Positions 36,415 through 46,704 of a stretch of DNA of 64,000 nucleotides are shown here, piece after piece (the first letter of the stretch is position 1; each line of letters opens with the position of its first letter). The notes under the pieces were generated by a model. The model did no database searches. It was given only the letters and a program-made list of their open reading frames with translations, and was not told the origin of the DNA. Both the position numbers and the translations under genes were made by a program. Origin of the DNA: Butyricicoccus sp. Marseille-Q5471 (GTDB lineage Bacteria; Bacillota; Clostridia; Oscillospirales; Butyricicoccaceae); contig NZ_CATNVC010000001.1 of NCBI RefSeq assembly GCF_951230135.1, forward strand, positions 202,746 through 266,745. The letters run 5' to 3'.

Positions 36415-38153
36415 TACGCCACCCCCCCATAAAGTAGCAATGGGATATTAACCTGCGGCACATCCGTTCCCTTTGTCCGGGCAACAAGGCTGCCGTTTGC
36501 CGTGTCAATATATCGTACTAACGCAAGTGCTTCCTCGATGAGCGCATTCGCCGATTCATCTGTTGTGTAATTCGGGCCAATATAAGCACTTTTCATTTCG
36601 GCCATCGCCACAGAGCATGACACCGTCTGTGTATACACCGTGCCGGACTGCGTCCAGCCGGATGCCAACAGGGTGACTTCCGCCGAGACTGGTTTCATGG
36701 TTTGTAGATTAGCGCGCGCACCGGCAGCAGTCCCAGAACCCGTGCCGCCGTTTTCAATGGCCTGCATATGGTTTGCTGCCGCCTTGCCGTTCCACGTCGT
36801 GCGCTCCGTTGCCGTAACGTGCTTTACCGCATCGGCCTGATGCGTTTGCAGATTTTTCTGCACCTCCTGTGCCGCTCCGGCAACGTCCGCACCAACCTGC
36901 TCAGCTGTCACACCATGCGGATTTGTCTTATTGGCAATGTGTCCCGGCAACGTAGCAAATGCCTGATACAGCCCGGATTCCGTGCCACTGTACCCGGCTT
37001 CCGTCGCCGCCGTGTATGCGGACTTTCCATCCTGCCCAGGCACGCCCTGCGCACCTGCAACGCCTTGCGCACCCGGTACGCCTTGCGGACCCTGCACGCC
37101 CTGTTCGCCCTGCGGGCCGCGCGGACCTGTGTCGCCGGTATCGCCCTTTGGGCCCTGTATTCCCTGCAAGCCCTGCGGCCCCTGAGGGCCTTGCAGCTTG
37201 CCGAGCGACTTCCAGTCAGAAAGCAATTCCGACCAAATGTAAATACATTCATCGGCCGAAACCATATAGGCATATGCATCCCCACCCGGAATCGCTGCTT
37301 TCAGCGCACCAAGCGTTGGATAAATATCTTGTATGGTAAACGACCGACCGTCTGCGCCATCGTTGCCACGATCACCCTGAGGGCCTTGTGGCCCTTGTGC
37401 GCCTGTTGGACCCGCCGCGCCGCGCGGGCCAATTTCACCCTGCGGTCCTTCCGGGCCTTGAATACCCGGCACACCCTGTATGCCCTGTGCACCCTGTGCA
37501 CCTGTCAAGCCCTGCGGACCCTGCACGCCTGCCACGCCCTGCGGACCGCGAATGTTAACCGGCTGCGGCAGGTTTGCAACATCCTGCACCGCCCACTGGA
37601 TAACGCCATCCGCGCCAACGGTAGGCACGATAACAACGCCGCGTAATCCCTGCGGGCCTTGCACGCCCTGTGCACCTGTGTCGCCTTTATCGCCCTTGTC
37701 GCCTTTGTCGCCCTTAACGCCGTGAACAATGGTTTTCGTACCGTCGTCAGTCACTTCACAGTTTGAAAACTGCATGCGTCCGCGCTGCGGAAAGGATTCC
37801 CCGTTTTTGTCCATGACGATATGTCCGCTAGATCCTGTCGCCTGCCACACGTTTCCGTCTGCTGAGGTTTCAAGCACCTTGTCACTGTTTACGCGGATAA
37901 ACTTTACATCATTGGTTCCAAACCGAACGGATTCATTCAGTTCCACTTGCACTGTTTTTCCTGCAGCCGTTCCGATTTCGCCAGCGCCGCCCGAACCCTC
38001 TAAAATGGCGGTAACCTGATTGATATAATCCCGCAACTGTCCATGCAGCCGCATTAGCTGTTCGCGCACTTCTTCTTCGTTTGCCGGGTCGGGAAATGCG
38101 GTTGTATCCGCAAGCCCGCTTTCCGGGTTAAACTTCATTTTTTCAAACGCCAC
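36414..38153 (-). CDS. Collagen-like tail fibre protein
   Basis: 579 residues. The amino terminus (about 1-145) is an attachment domain with a helix ([20 protein letters not shown]). Two blocks of Gly-X-Y repeats (about 147-285 and 325-385) are rich in GPQG, GAQG and GDKG. A beta-rich insert lies between them ([20 protein letters not shown]). The C-terminal part (about 385-579) contains the [15 protein letters not shown] motif typical of fibre knobs. Collagen-like triple helices are common in phage fibres and build the host-binding rod. Confidence 0.88.
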   Translation of the reverse strand: MAFEKMKFNPESGLADTTAFPDPANEEEVREQLMRLHGQLRDYINQVTAILEGSGGAGEIGTAAGKTVQVELNESVRFGTNDVKFIRVNSDKVLETSADGNVWQATGSSGHIVMDKNGESFPQRGRMQFSNCEVTDDGTKTIVHGVKGDKGDKGDKGDTGAQGVQGPQGLRGVVIVPTVGADGVIQWAVQDVANLPQPVNIRGPQGVAGVQGPQGLTGAQGAQGIQGVPGIQGPEGPQGEIGPRGAAGPTGAQGPQGPQGDRGNDGADGRSFTIQDIYPTLGALKAAIPGGDAYAYMVSADECIYIWSELLSDWKSLGKLQGPQGPQGLQGIQGPKGDTGDTGPRGPQGEQGVQGPQGVPGAQGVAGAQGVPGQDGKSAYTAATEAGYSGTESGLYQAFATLPGHIANKTNPHGVTAEQVGADVAGAAQEVQKNLQTHQADAVKHVTATERTTWNGKAAANHMQAIENGGTGSGTAAGARANLQTMKPVSAEVTLLASGWTQSGTVYTQTVSCSVAMAEMKSAYIGPNYTTDESANALIEEALALVRYIDTANGSLVARTKGTDVPQVNIPLLLYGGVA

Positions 38154-38164
38154 GTTGATACCTC

Positions 38165-40000
38165 CTATGACTTAATCTTTTTGGCGCTTCTCCATGTCAT
38201 GGTAATTCCCGAAATACTCAAATCGCGGTTATCTTCCATGTTCTCAAGTAGAATGCCAAAAAGGAAAACCTTCTTTTTGTTCGGTTTCCTTCGAAACGAC
38301 TTTGCGAAATTGATAACCTCCCATTGAAACGTATTCCAGAGAAAACCGCCCCACATTTTAGCAGGTACGCGTATATCCTCCGAATCATATTCGCCGTTTG
38401 GCTCATTGTCCGTGATGTACTTGAGCCGAATGCGACTTGCCGTATCAGCGCGAACCGTGATCCAACATTCAATTACCGTTTTCAGATAATTGGAAAGCCC
38501 AAAATTTCGCAGCGGCATTTGATATACTCCATGAATCGCGCTTTCGAAATCCCGAAAATCATTCTGGAATCGCGCCATACGATTTTCACGCAGAATGTAC
38601 AATGTTCCATCATCCTCGCAAAATGCCGTCCCGACAATGTTATCAAACCGCCACCACGACAGCCGCAGCGCGTCCGCGTCTGTGTCACCGGAATAGTTGT
38701 ATGTGGAAACGCTGTAATCCCAAACATACGCCCTCCCGTTCACGCACAGCCAATAGCGTCCGTCAAAGTCGCATGAAATCGACTTTTCAAGGTGCTGTTC
38801 CTGCAATAATCCCGGCCGTAACGCATTGCCGTTAATATTCCGGCTCACCGGCTGCACATTGCGTTCATTTTCAATCTGCGTCGATACCAGGGTGTGCACG
38901 CCTGCATAGCTGTTGCACCACACGAGCCGGTTTTCAATAAGCTGTACGCTTCCCGGCATGTCACATCCAATATTGGGGTTTATACACACCGTGGAAAACA
39001 TGCCTTTGCTGTCCGCAAACTCATAGGACAACCCATAAATCGACCGTTCCAGAAATACGCACAGAATATCGTACTGCTCGCCGAATCCATAAATATTGCC
39101 GCTGTTGTTGGATACTGTGAAATCGTTGTTCGCAGGAAAATACGCAGGGTCTAATGGTTCCGAAATATAGAACGTGCTCGTACCATTCCCGCCAATCACA
39201 ACGCGGCTATTATTTTGTCCGCCGTATGTCGCCGCATATTTGCACTTTAAAATGCTGTCTATATCATCCTGAACCGTGCGGTATGCGGTAATCACTACAT
39301 TGTTCTGCCCCTTCGCGGGTGCGGTCGTAAAGGTAACTTTTCCGTTTTCCCGGTCAACCGTAAATTTCCCGGCATCCTCTGTCATTTCTTCGGTTCCCAC
39401 CGTTGCGGTTACTTTAGCCGCATCCAACCCCTTGTCCGTCAGTTGGTACACAGTCGCTTCCCCGTCGCCGTTAAACGTATTCGAGAAGCCTGCGCCTATA
39501 AGATTGTAGGGGTCTGTCAAATCTCCCTTTGACCCGTCCGGCACACGGTTTATAACCACATTGGGAATTGTCGGTGTAACTGCCGTGCAGGTCTCTCCAT
39601 CAAACACCACATATTCCGCCCCATTGCGATAATACAGTTTGTTCGCAAACAACAGGAAGGAACCGCCTTGCGCCGTCAGCCCGTCCTTTCGTTCGGTTAC
39701 TGTCTGTCCATCTCGGCTGATCGTGAACAGTTTCGTTCCCGCATGCACTACAAACTGTCCCTTGTACATCTTCTGGTAAGCTGCAAGCACTTCCGCACCA
39801 ATCGCGGCCGTGTACCAGGCCTGTCCAAACCGCTTACAAAGCGTCCGGTTTCTGTACCACATATTCAGAACGTTTGGGGACTGGTTATCGCTCAGTTTGT
39901 ATTCCAGATCGGCTAGGTTTAACCCACCGGACAGCGCTTCGCAGGACCATTCATAAATTGGTTCATCGGTGTAATTCGGCATAGCCAACTTCTGCCCCAT
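38165..40000 (-). CDS. Tail hub/nozzle-type protein (P22-like stabilisation protein)
   Basis: 611 residues, mostly beta-sheet. Features: amino-terminal [20 protein letters not shown], repeated [13 protein letters not shown]-type blades, and a C-terminal [19 protein letters not shown] stretch, together suggesting a propeller-like tail nozzle as in P22 gp10 or T7 gp12. Its place between the connector and fibre genes supports a tail tip role. No enzymatic motif. Confidence 0.6.
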   Translation of the reverse strand: MGQKLAMPNYTDEPIYEWSCEALSGGLNLADLEYKLSDNQSPNVLNMWYRNRTLCKRFGQAWYTAAIGAEVLAAYQKMYKGQFVVHAGTKLFTISRDGQTVTERKDGLTAQGGSFLLFANKLYYRNGAEYVVFDGETCTAVTPTIPNVVINRVPDGSKGDLTDPYNLIGAGFSNTFNGDGEATVYQLTDKGLDAAKVTATVGTEEMTEDAGKFTVDRENGKVTFTTAPAKGQNNVVITAYRTVQDDIDSILKCKYAATYGGQNNSRVVIGGNGTSTFYISEPLDPAYFPANNDFTVSNNSGNIYGFGEQYDILCVFLERSIYGLSYEFADSKGMFSTVCINPNIGCDMPGSVQLIENRLVWCNSYAGVHTLVSTQIENERNVQPVSRNINGNALRPGLLQEQHLEKSISCDFDGRYWLCVNGRAYVWDYSVSTYNYSGDTDADALRLSWWRFDNIVGTAFCEDDGTLYILRENRMARFQNDFRDFESAIHGVYQMPLRNFGLSNYLKTVIECWITVRADTASRIRLKYITDNEPNGEYDSEDIRVPAKMWGGFLWNTFQWEVINFAKSFRRKPNKKKVFLFGILLENMEDNRDLSISGITMTWRSAKKIKS

Positions 40001-40002
40001 GC

Positions 40003-40404
40003 TTATTCCTCATCCTCTCCCACATAGTACGAGGTAATAACCGCCCGTTCTGCGTCCACACGCGCATTGCTGTACTGCACGTAGAAGTCAGCATGCTTGC
40101 TCATGGAATCATCAACGAAGAAGTTTGCTGCCAATCCCAGCGGCAAAATACGGCGATAGAATACCGACTCGTATGGAATTACATCGGTTTTTTCGTTCAC
40201 ATACGGAATTTCTTCAAGTGGCTGCTTTCCGTATGCTTCCCGGTTAATATTGTTCAGTTCGAAATTCTCGGCAAGCAGCAGATTTAAAACGCCGAAAAGA
40301 TACTGGTCGTAGTCCTTCGTGTTCTTCGTATTTTCATACATCACACTCAGCGCCGTTTGATAAACCTCACCAACCGTATTACCTATTTTCTTTTGATCTG
40401 CCAT
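40003..40404 (-). CDS. Head-tail connector/adaptor protein
   Basis: 133 residues, largely helical, with GNTVGEVYQTALSVMYENT near the start and acidic end (YVGEDEE). It lies between capsid and tail hub genes, where P22-like phages encode the portal-bound tail adaptor (gp4-like). No specific motif confirms this. Confidence 0.5.
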   Translation of the reverse strand: MADQKKIGNTVGEVYQTALSVMYENTKNTKDYDQYLFGVLNLLLAENFELNNINREAYGKQPLEEIPYVNEKTDVIPYESVFYRRILPLGLAANFFVDDSMSKHADFYVQYSNARVDAERAVITSYYVGEDEE

Positions 40405-40430
40405 GTTCGACGCTCCTTTCTAAAAGCGAA

Positions 40431-40455
40431 GCGGGGCGGCGTATTGCCGCCCCGC
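40431..40455 (-). terminator. Hairpin after the major capsid gene
   Basis: Perfect 10-bp GC stem GCGGGGCGGC/GCCGCCCCGC with a five-base loop, followed on the minus strand by TTCGCTTTTA. It is probably a partial terminator or mRNA end protector that keeps capsid message abundant. Confidence 0.65.
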
Positions 40456-40461
40456 CAGCCG

Positions 40462-41544
40462 TTACGACTTTTTGAAGGTCTGTTCCGCTACATCGGATGT
40501 AAATTTGTCGTCAGCAAATCCAACCGCGCGAACCGTGATGGAATCACCAGACTTTGCAAGGCCGGTTGTTGCCACACTTGCCGCCGTGATCGCCTTATCA
40601 GAGAAACGCGGGTCGCTGCCATCGGTCGTGTATTTGATAATACTCGCGTTCGCGCAAGTAATCGTTACCGGATCAGTGCCGGGTGTCGTGCAAGCAAACG
40701 TCGGTGTTGCAAGCTTGTCCGATGCCTTGACCAGCGCATACACGCCGTCGCACTTCGCCGCCATGACAAACGCGTCATAATACTGACGGCCTTCAACCAG
40801 CGCACCAGAAATGCCGGGCGGGTCGGTATGTACCTTGCTTTCACTCAGCTTGTACGGGAAAATAACGCTCTGCTTGTGTGTCACGAGGAAATAGCAGTTT
40901 ACCGGCAGGAAAGATTTCGGCACACGAATTACCTTCATGCCCTGAACCTCGCCGCACTCCCCCTTTGCAAGTGACTTTTCTCCCAGACGGTCAACTCCAA
41001 GGAATTCAGGGGACAAGATAATAAACTTGTAAATTTCCGTTGTTACGTAAATCACACGATCACTTTCCGGCACAAGATGGTCATCCAGATACATAGCCGC
41101 ATTCGCAACTTCTTCCTGAATGTTGGATTTTGTCGGTGCGGCGCTGATTGTGGCAATGTGCGCATTCATTACATACTTGCGCAGCGCGTACTTGTCGGCC
41201 GCAGGCCGTACCTCCGTATTAATTTCCTCTCGCAGCCAAAGTGCCGCCTTGTTTTTAATCACCTGATCCGAAGCGTTCCCCTTGTCAACCGTACCTGTGA
41301 ACGCCTTGTCCTGCGACATGGTAAGCTCCTGAACCTCTTCTCCGATTTCCTCAGGCGTGCCATATCGGTTGCTTCCCCCGCGCTTGTAGTCATTCAATGC
41401 CGTTGTCTGAAGCGTGGATACCTTTACCGTTCGCGCTCCCGTAAAGTCAATGTGGTTGCTTGTATTGCCCTTTACAAAACTGCCTGTTGAAAACACACTT
41501 TCCAGTGCGGGCGCATATTTTTCATGAAGATTAATGGTAGGCAT
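40462..41544 (-). CDS. Major capsid protein with C-terminal Ig/chitobiase-like domain
   Basis: 360 residues. The HK97-fold coat part (about 1-280) has an amino-terminal FVKGNTSNHIDFTGARTVKV and central GVDRLGEKSLAKGECGEVQG, as in coat proteins of P22-type and other clostridial phages. The last 80 residues (from TPTFACTTPGTDPVTI through YTTDGSDPRFSD) are a beta-sandwich module of the chitobiase C-terminal/Ig-like kind that probably projects from the capsid surface. The gene is flanked by the scaffold upstream and connector downstream. Confidence 0.85.
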   Translation of the reverse strand: MPTINLHEKYAPALESVFSTGSFVKGNTSNHIDFTGARTVKVSTLQTTALNDYKRGGSNRYGTPEEIGEEVQELTMSQDKAFTGTVDKGNASDQVIKNKAALWLREEINTEVRPAADKYALRKYVMNAHIATISAAPTKSNIQEEVANAAMYLDDHLVPESDRVIYVTTEIYKFIILSPEFLGVDRLGEKSLAKGECGEVQGMKVIRVPKSFLPVNCYFLVTHKQSVIFPYKLSESKVHTDPPGISGALVEGRQYYDAFVMAAKCDGVYALVKASDKLATPTFACTTPGTDPVTITCANASIIKYTTDGSDPRFSDKAITAASVATTGLAKSGDSITVRAVGFADDKFTSDVAEQTFKKS

Positions 41545-41634
41545 ATGTAGTCCTCTCTTTCGATTTTGTGTATTTGATTTTTATATTCAGGGCTTTTCCC
41601 TCGGTTTTATATCCAAGCACCCCCCTTCCCGTTA

Positions 41635-42564
41635 TCAGGAAATAGAAATGCCGTTCAGGCCGTCAAGCACTGGATCGCGGCCGCCGGTCTGTTCCAGCCC
41701 GGTTGCCGATCCAATCGCTTTTTGACGCACATGCGCATTCTGTTTCAGCGTCGCATTTTCCGCTTCCAGCTCCTTAACGCGGTGTGTTGCAAATGCCGCA
41801 GTCAAGTCCATGCCGCCTTCAACCTGCGACCACACGTCGGCGGGAATATCAGCGGCCGGAATACCCGGAAAGTTTGCCATAAACTGCTGAAACATGCGGT
41901 TCTGCTGCTCCTGTGCCTGTTCCTGCTGTGCCTGTGCGGCACGTTCACTTTCGATCTCTGCGCGGAAGCGTCTGCTCTCGGCCAACTCCTGCGCCATTTC
42001 CTGCGAAAGCCCGGTTTTCTCCATGATCTGGCGCACTTCGTTCTGCCGTTCCTGTTCGGCCATGGTTTCAATGTACTGGTCAACAGTCATGCCGTAATCA
42101 CGTGCCTTGCGCTCTACCAGCTGCATGGCCGGATTTTGTGCAAGCTGCTGCTGTACCAGCGTCTGAATCTGATCCGGCGCGGGCGGTTGTGCCGCTGCAA
42201 TCCGTTCTGCCATCTGTGCGGCCGTCATTTGCACGGTCTCGCCGCCAATCTGCACCGGGAAAGTAGGCTCCGCGCCTGCGGGCGGCTGCTCCTGCTCTCC
42301 CGCTTCGTCTTCCGGCTGTTCTACGCCGCCGAACACATCGTCTGTCTCGCCATCGCTCATGCCTGCAAAGATTGCTTCCAACGGATCAGCGTCCGCTCCG
42401 AGCGCCGCGTCCGGTGCACCACCCGCCGTGCCCGGATCATCAATCGCCGCCGAATCACCAGCCTGTGCGGTTTCCAGCTCTGCAAATGCTTCACCCTCGG
42501 CAAAGAACTGAATACCCATGCATGCGCGAACATCCGCGCCAAGCGTTAAATTCTTGTTTTCCAT
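41635..42564 (-). CDS. Capsid scaffold protein
   Basis: 309 residues, acidic amino terminus (about 40-110, rich in Asp/Glu/Ala), long helical middle (about 120-270) very rich in Gln, Glu and Ala (QAQQEQAQEQQNRMFQQF), and a short positively charged end. This composition and the position between portal and coat genes identify a phage scaffold. The start ATG at 42564 has GGAGG eight bases upstream and follows the tandem stem structures at 42587-42796. Confidence 0.85.
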   Translation of the reverse strand: MENKNLTLGADVRACMGIQFFAEGEAFAELETAQAGDSAAIDDPGTAGGAPDAALGADADPLEAIFAGMSDGETDDVFGGVEQPEDEAGEQEQPPAGAEPTFPVQIGGETVQMTAAQMAERIAAAQPPAPDQIQTLVQQQLAQNPAMQLVERKARDYGMTVDQYIETMAEQERQNEVRQIMEKTGLSQEMAQELAESRRFRAEIESERAAQAQQEQAQEQQNRMFQQFMANFPGIPAADIPADVWSQVEGGMDLTAAFATHRVKELEAENATLKQNAHVRQKAIGSATGLEQTGGRDPVLDGLNGISIS

Positions 42565-42586
42565 GTCATTACCTCCATTTCATAGC

Positions 42587-42681
42587 GCCTGCGCTCTGAC
42601 GGGCGGGCAAGTTGGATACCTGCCCTAATCACCCGCCGTATCCTTCGGTCGTTTATGGCAAACGCCCGTCACAGCGCAGGC
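42587..42681 (-). ncRNA. Structured element 2 between portal and scaffold genes
   Basis: The arms GCCTGCGCTCTGACGGGCG (42587-42605) and its complement at 42663-42681 match at 18 of 19 positions around a 57-base loop that itself contains GGGCA ... TGCCC. It lies just upstream of the scaffold binding site. The inner stem reads GGGCG/CGCCC where element 1 has AAGCG/CGCTT, a compensatory difference. There is no T-run, so it is not a simple terminator. Confidence 0.6.
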
Positions 42682-42699
42682 AGTGCGTTTATTTTTACC

Positions 42700-42796
42700 C
42701 CGGCGCTCTGACAAGCGCACCCCGTTCCGCAGCGGTGCGCCTGCCGGAGGTTAAAACCAAGCAGGCTGGCTAAATACCCGCTTGTCAGAACGCCGG
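42700..42796 (-). ncRNA. Structured element 1 between portal and scaffold genes
   Basis: Arms CCGGCGCTCTGACAAGCG (42700-42717) and 42779-42796 match at 17 of 18; the odd pair is G-U in minus-strand RNA but A-C in plus-strand RNA, which points to leftward transcription. The loop contains a second hairpin, GCGCACC/GGTGCGC. It ends nine bases after the portal stop. Confidence 0.6.
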
Positions 42797-42804
42797 TAGT
42801 TTTT

Positions 42805-44484
42805 CTACATGCCGCCGAACACCTGTTCAGCGATTTCTGGGTTTGATTCAAGCTGTGCACGTTCTTCATCGGTAAGCTGTGCCAACACATTTTCAGGATT
42901 GACCGCCGAAGCCGCTTGCTGTGCCTGCATCTGCTGCATTTGTAGCATCTGCTCTTCTTTGGCACGCTTCTGCTTCAAATGTGCGATCAAATCACCCTTG
43001 TTTGTCAGAATTCCATCGGGCAAAGATTCCAAGAACAAAATAGGATCATCAATGATTTTCTTGTTGAACAGATTGTCCATTGTCTGCATTTGGCTGATTT
43101 CCGACCACATTGCAGCGCTGCCAATGTCAACATTCACCCGAAGGTGCATCCCCTTCATTTGTGAAAAGTCAAATTCGGTTATGACCTCTTCTCCATTTTC
43201 ATTTGAATAGCTGACCTTGCGCCGGCCGTAGTCAGTGGAGAGAATATCAATGATAATCCGCACGTAATCTTCCACGAATTGATAGAACGCCATGCGCTGT
43301 AATTCCAGCGGCGCAGCACTTGCCTTTTGCACGGCTACAATAGCACTTGTGTTGTCCGGCTTGATATTGCCCAGCGCCGCGTCACTCGCGCCCATCGTAT
43401 CCCGTGTATATGCAATCGTCTTGTCAATAAATTCGGCCACTTGTGTTGACATGTTGTGTACGCCGGTTTGAATAAACAGCGCCTTTTCCGGGTTGTCCTT
43501 AACGCCGTATGCGGCGGTTGGATCATCGGACAGGCCGTTCGGCAGTTTGCTTTTATCGTAAATAACGGTCGGAAACGCGTTCCGCTGCATGCACGCCATT
43601 GCATAGGCGTACATCTTATTGATGAAAATCTGGTTCGGAATCTCCCCCGAAATTGCACCCATGCCGTGAAATTGGTTGCGCACGGTTTCCCATTGCAGGA
43701 ATGCCACTGGATAAAGCGTGTATTCCGTGTCGCGCTCCGGCATAACAATGCAGTTCTGTGTAGTTTTCAGCGCATGAACTGTCCCGTTTTCCTTCCAAAG
43801 CTTTAGCGCAACGGTCACACGCCCCGTGTCCGGCAATCCAACCGATGTTTTATCCTCTTGGTTTACATCGGCCTGAATCTGGCTCAAATCGTCCTCCGGC
43901 ACACCGTTGCTTCGCGCTTCCTCGCGCACTTCGTCAATGTCGCGTCGGCTGAGCAGCAGTAAATACCGCTGTTTCTGTATGTCCGCCGAATATGGATTGG
44001 CCGGAATAATTTCAGTCGTGTCTATGACCTCGCAGCAGACACGGCCTTCGGCGGTCTGCCCGCTGCTTTCGTCCGGATCAAAGAAGAAATATGCTGCCGT
44101 ATCTCCATGCACAGCCGCATTGCGCAAGAACACGCGGTTTTTATCCTTAATCCTGCACATTTCAAAAATGCGGTCAATTTCATCCGAAAGAATCTTGGTG
44201 AATATCGCCGTTTGCTCATTGTTTTCCGATAAAAACGGACGAATGTTTGCCGCGATATTATCGGAAACCACCGTCGAAACAAAATAGCTCACGACGCGGC
44301 GCAGAATATTGAACTGCGGCTTTGCAAGCTTCTTCGCCTTAACGCCTTCCCATTGACGGCCGATAAAGAAATTTTCATTTTTCTTGACCTGGTCATACCA
44401 GTTCAGTGCGTCATTGCTTTCCACTCCCTTCTGGTACTCCTGCCAAATACCGCGCGGCTCCTTCACAAATCTGCTCATTCGCAA
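42805..44484 (-). CDS. Portal protein
   Basis: 559 residues, forming the dodecameric ring through which DNA is packaged and ejected. Features: ENFFIGRQWEGVKAKKLAKP near 45, VVSYFVSTVVSDNIAANIRP near 75, and a helical C-terminal barrel region with Met/Gln-rich QMLQMQQMQAQQAASAVNPE near 520. The pattern fits P22-type/Podovirus-like portals of Firmicutes phages. It lies directly downstream of the small membrane protein and TerL. Confidence 0.85.
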   Translation of the reverse strand: MRMSRFVKEPRGIWQEYQKGVESNDALNWYDQVKKNENFFIGRQWEGVKAKKLAKPQFNILRRVVSYFVSTVVSDNIAANIRPFLSENNEQTAIFTKILSDEIDRIFEMCRIKDKNRVFLRNAAVHGDTAAYFFFDPDESSGQTAEGRVCCEVIDTTEIIPANPYSADIQKQRYLLLLSRRDIDEVREEARSNGVPEDDLSQIQADVNQEDKTSVGLPDTGRVTVALKLWKENGTVHALKTTQNCIVMPERDTEYTLYPVAFLQWETVRNQFHGMGAISGEIPNQIFINKMYAYAMACMQRNAFPTVIYDKSKLPNGLSDDPTAAYGVKDNPEKALFIQTGVHNMSTQVAEFIDKTIAYTRDTMGASDAALGNIKPDNTSAIVAVQKASAAPLELQRMAFYQFVEDYVRIIIDILSTDYGRRKVSYSNENGEEVITEFDFSQMKGMHLRVNVDIGSAAMWSEISQMQTMDNLFNKKIIDDPILFLESLPDGILTNKGDLIAHLKQKRAKEEQMLQMQQMQAQQAASAVNPENVLAQLTDEERAQLESNPEIAEQVFGGM

Positions 44485-44717
44485 CCCTCCTCCGCGCTGC
44501 CGTCATAGGCCATAATTTCTGCCAATTCCCGCTTGAATTCATCTTCCGGCATTCCGCTTAGCGTCTGCGATTCCGTCAGATCGGGCGGCTCACGCTCCCG
44601 CTTGCGCCGATATGTGCGCCGCGCATCCTGTCTGCTTGCCGCCCTGCTATAACCAAAAGCCAACCAGCCAAAGGCATACCCGGATAGGCATCCAATCAAT
44701 GTCCACAAACCTTCCAT
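44475..44717 (-). CDS. Small membrane-anchored protein
   Basis: 80 residues. GGAGG eight bases upstream marks the start at 44717 just after the TerL stop. One amino-terminal membrane helix (LWTLIGCLSGYAFGWLAFGY) is followed by a highly basic segment (RRTYRRKREREPP) and an acidic tail. It overlaps the portal start by ten bases. Function unknown. Confidence 0.6.
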   Translation of the reverse strand: MEGLWTLIGCLSGYAFGWLAFGYSRAASRQDARRTYRRKREREPPDLTESQTLSGMPEDEFKRELAEIMAYDGSAEEGCE

Positions 44718-44721
44718 CTTC

Positions 44722-46068
44722 TCAACCTCCATATTCCCAAAAATCTATACCCGCTTCTTCGTCCGGCTCATACGGCGGCGGAATATATGCCGGTTCCGGT
44801 TGTCCGTCCACGAAATAGCGTATTGCGTCCGGCGCATGGGTCAGTTCGTGCGGATTTGTTGCCACATCGTTTACATGCTTTTCGTCATGCACCAATGCGG
44901 GCAACGTCCGAATAAGGTTTTTGCACGTCGAGAAAATGCGTAACTTTGCAGCCGGTTTCCCGAATTCATCAATGCAAGGCTGTAACCACGTTTTCAGAGA
45001 ATACCAGCCCGCAATGCGTGTATTGGATACCTGTTTGAACGGCACACCGCATTCGTCGAACCGCGCCGCAATGCTTACGCCTGTATCCTTTGTCCGGCTC
45101 CATAAATCCTTCGGTGCAAAAGTTTCTTCGATTTCTTCGCCGTCCTCGGTCATTTCCAAAATGCGTTTTGCTGCAGCTTCTATGATGAGATCGCTTTCGT
45201 ACAATTCGCGATACACATACGCGCGTCCCAAAAAATCAACCGCAATCCAGTAACATGCGAGCATGTCTAAACCGTAGTCAATCGCCCGATACCGCCGCCA
45301 CTCTGGCGGAATTACAAAAGGTTCGAGCACGTGAATTTCGCGTCGGAACTCGCTGAAATACTGTCCTGCCCACACATCCCAGTCACCTTCGCCAAGCGCC
45401 CGGCGATCATCCTTTGAAAGCGCCTTCATGCGCTTGTTCTTATAGTCTGGGTCAGTTTGCATGATAAACACGTTGTCGTCAATTTTTGCAGGAATGAAAA
45501 TCACGTCTGAAACGTGATCCCCTTCATCGTTGAAGGCGGGATACACTCTCAGCGGCTCGCCAACGTCAATGAACCGGCTTTTCACCCAGTAATGTCCCTT
45601 TCCACCCGGGTTTGTCGAACTCTTGATCTGCTTTGGGAAATCGTTCGCACCGCGAAGGCGTGACATCATGTAGATATAAGTATCAAAATCAAAGTGCGTC
45701 AGCTCATCGAACCGTACAATGTCAAATTCGGCTGACTTAAATTTCATGGCATCCGTAGCGCTGGTTAGAAAGTTAAATTCAATCGTCGATCCGTTTTCAA
45801 ACGTCCAAACATGATCCGACTTGTTGTACTTTGCAATATCCTGCGGATACAGCGCCAACGCAAGCGCAATTACCGTTCGTTTCAGTTCCGGATAAGTGTT
45901 TCGGAATATGATCTGCTTGATGCCTGGGTACGTTATCGCTTTTAGCCATGCATCAATGACCTGCACATAGGTCTTGCCGCCACCTGCCGCACCGCCAAAC
46001 ATTACTTCGTCCGTATCGGCTTCAATGAATGCGAGCTGCTTCTCCGTGATTTCAAAATTTACTTGCAT
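44722..46068 (-). CDS. terL: Terminase large subunit
   Basis: 448-residue DNA-packaging motor. The ATPase domain has Walker A GGAAGGGKT (25-33), Walker B with the catalytic glutamate in IVRFDELTHFD (about 130), and a coupling motif. The RNase H-like nuclease domain begins at AIDYGLDMLACYWIAVDFLG (about 258), with later acidic residues around HAPDAIRYFVDG. Its start overlaps the TerS stop by one base. Confidence 0.95.
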   Translation of the reverse strand: MQVNFEITEKQLAFIEADTDEVMFGGAAGGGKTYVQVIDAWLKAITYPGIKQIIFRNTYPELKRTVIALALALYPQDIAKYNKSDHVWTFENGSTIEFNFLTSATDAMKFKSAEFDIVRFDELTHFDFDTYIYMMSRLRGANDFPKQIKSSTNPGGKGHYWVKSRFIDVGEPLRVYPAFNDEGDHVSDVIFIPAKIDDNVFIMQTDPDYKNKRMKALSKDDRRALGEGDWDVWAGQYFSEFRREIHVLEPFVIPPEWRRYRAIDYGLDMLACYWIAVDFLGRAYVYRELYESDLIIEAAAKRILEMTEDGEEIEETFAPKDLWSRTKDTGVSIAARFDECGVPFKQVSNTRIAGWYSLKTWLQPCIDEFGKPAAKLRIFSTCKNLIRTLPALVHDEKHVNDVATNPHELTHAPDAIRYFVDGQPEPAYIPPPYEPDEEAGIDFWEYGG

Positions 46069-46559
46069 TACTTGACCACCTTCAAACTGACTTCCAGTTT
46101 CCCGGACCCGCCAATGTTTTCAGTGGATTCATTTGCTGCCAGTGCCTGCTTGTCATAAAGGACAGAAATAACCTTACTGAGGTCGGATAGGTCTGAAACA
46201 CTCAGCTTTTTAAACTTGCGGTACAATTCTGTACGCCGTGTTTCGCTGATTTCTTCATCGTTCTCAATCTCATCCAGCAATTCTAAAAATGCGCGTTCGT
46301 CTTTTCGTGCCGCCTTCAACCGCCGCACCGTGATTTCCGTTGCATCGTGTATCGCTTCCCAAGACGCATCCACCAAACGCGCTTTATTCTTTCGCTGCTG
46401 TGCAACAAAAACTTCGTCGGTCTGCCCTTCGGTTTTCCAGCGTGAAATGGTTTGTTTCGGAATGCCCAGCCTGTCCGCCGTTTCGGATACACCGACACCC
46501 GCCGCCAGCATAGCAAGCGCACGCTGCTTGTCATCATCGCTGTGCACTTTCTTTGCCAC
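46068..46559 (-). CDS. terS: Terminase small subunit
   Basis: 163 residues with an amino-terminal helix-turn-helix (ALAMLAAGVGVSETADRLGI, then PKQTISRWK) that binds the packaging site, a central helical oligomerisation part, and a C-terminal KLEVSLKVVK strand likely to contact TerL. Its promoter side faces the plus-strand cargo genes. Confidence 0.88.
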   Translation of the reverse strand: MAKKVHSDDDKQRALAMLAAGVGVSETADRLGIPKQTISRWKTEGQTDEVFVAQQRKNKARLVDASWEAIHDATEITVRRLKAARKDERAFLELLDEIENDEEISETRRTELYRKFKKLSVSDLSDLSKVISVLYDKQALAANESTENIGGSGKLEVSLKVVK

Positions 46560-46656
46560 GTATATTCCTCCTTTGTCCAGTCTTTATAGTTCTAAGGGTA
46601 AATAAAAAAAATCGTCCTTTTCGTCTTTTCTATAAATCGGAACATATTCCCCCAAT

Positions 46657-46685
46657 ATTTACAAATTTCGCATATTGGTGTATCC
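46657..46685 (+). promoter_or_regulatory. Likely promoter of the rightward cargo cassette
   Basis: TTTACA, about 17 bases, then TATCCT, about 20 bases upstream of the gene at 46705. It opposes the late operon and could be active in the lysogen. Confidence 0.45.
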
Positions 46686-46704
46686 TTTATTTAGGAGGTG
46701 AAAT

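Noticed and set aside
36768-37725. Long plus-strand frames opposite the collagen-like fibre
   Set aside because: They arise from the Gly-X-Y repeat composition and have no signals.
42669-42965. 98-codon minus-strand frame over the portal end and structured elements
   Set aside because: Out of frame with portal and reads through the paired arms; the RNA-structure explanation fits better.
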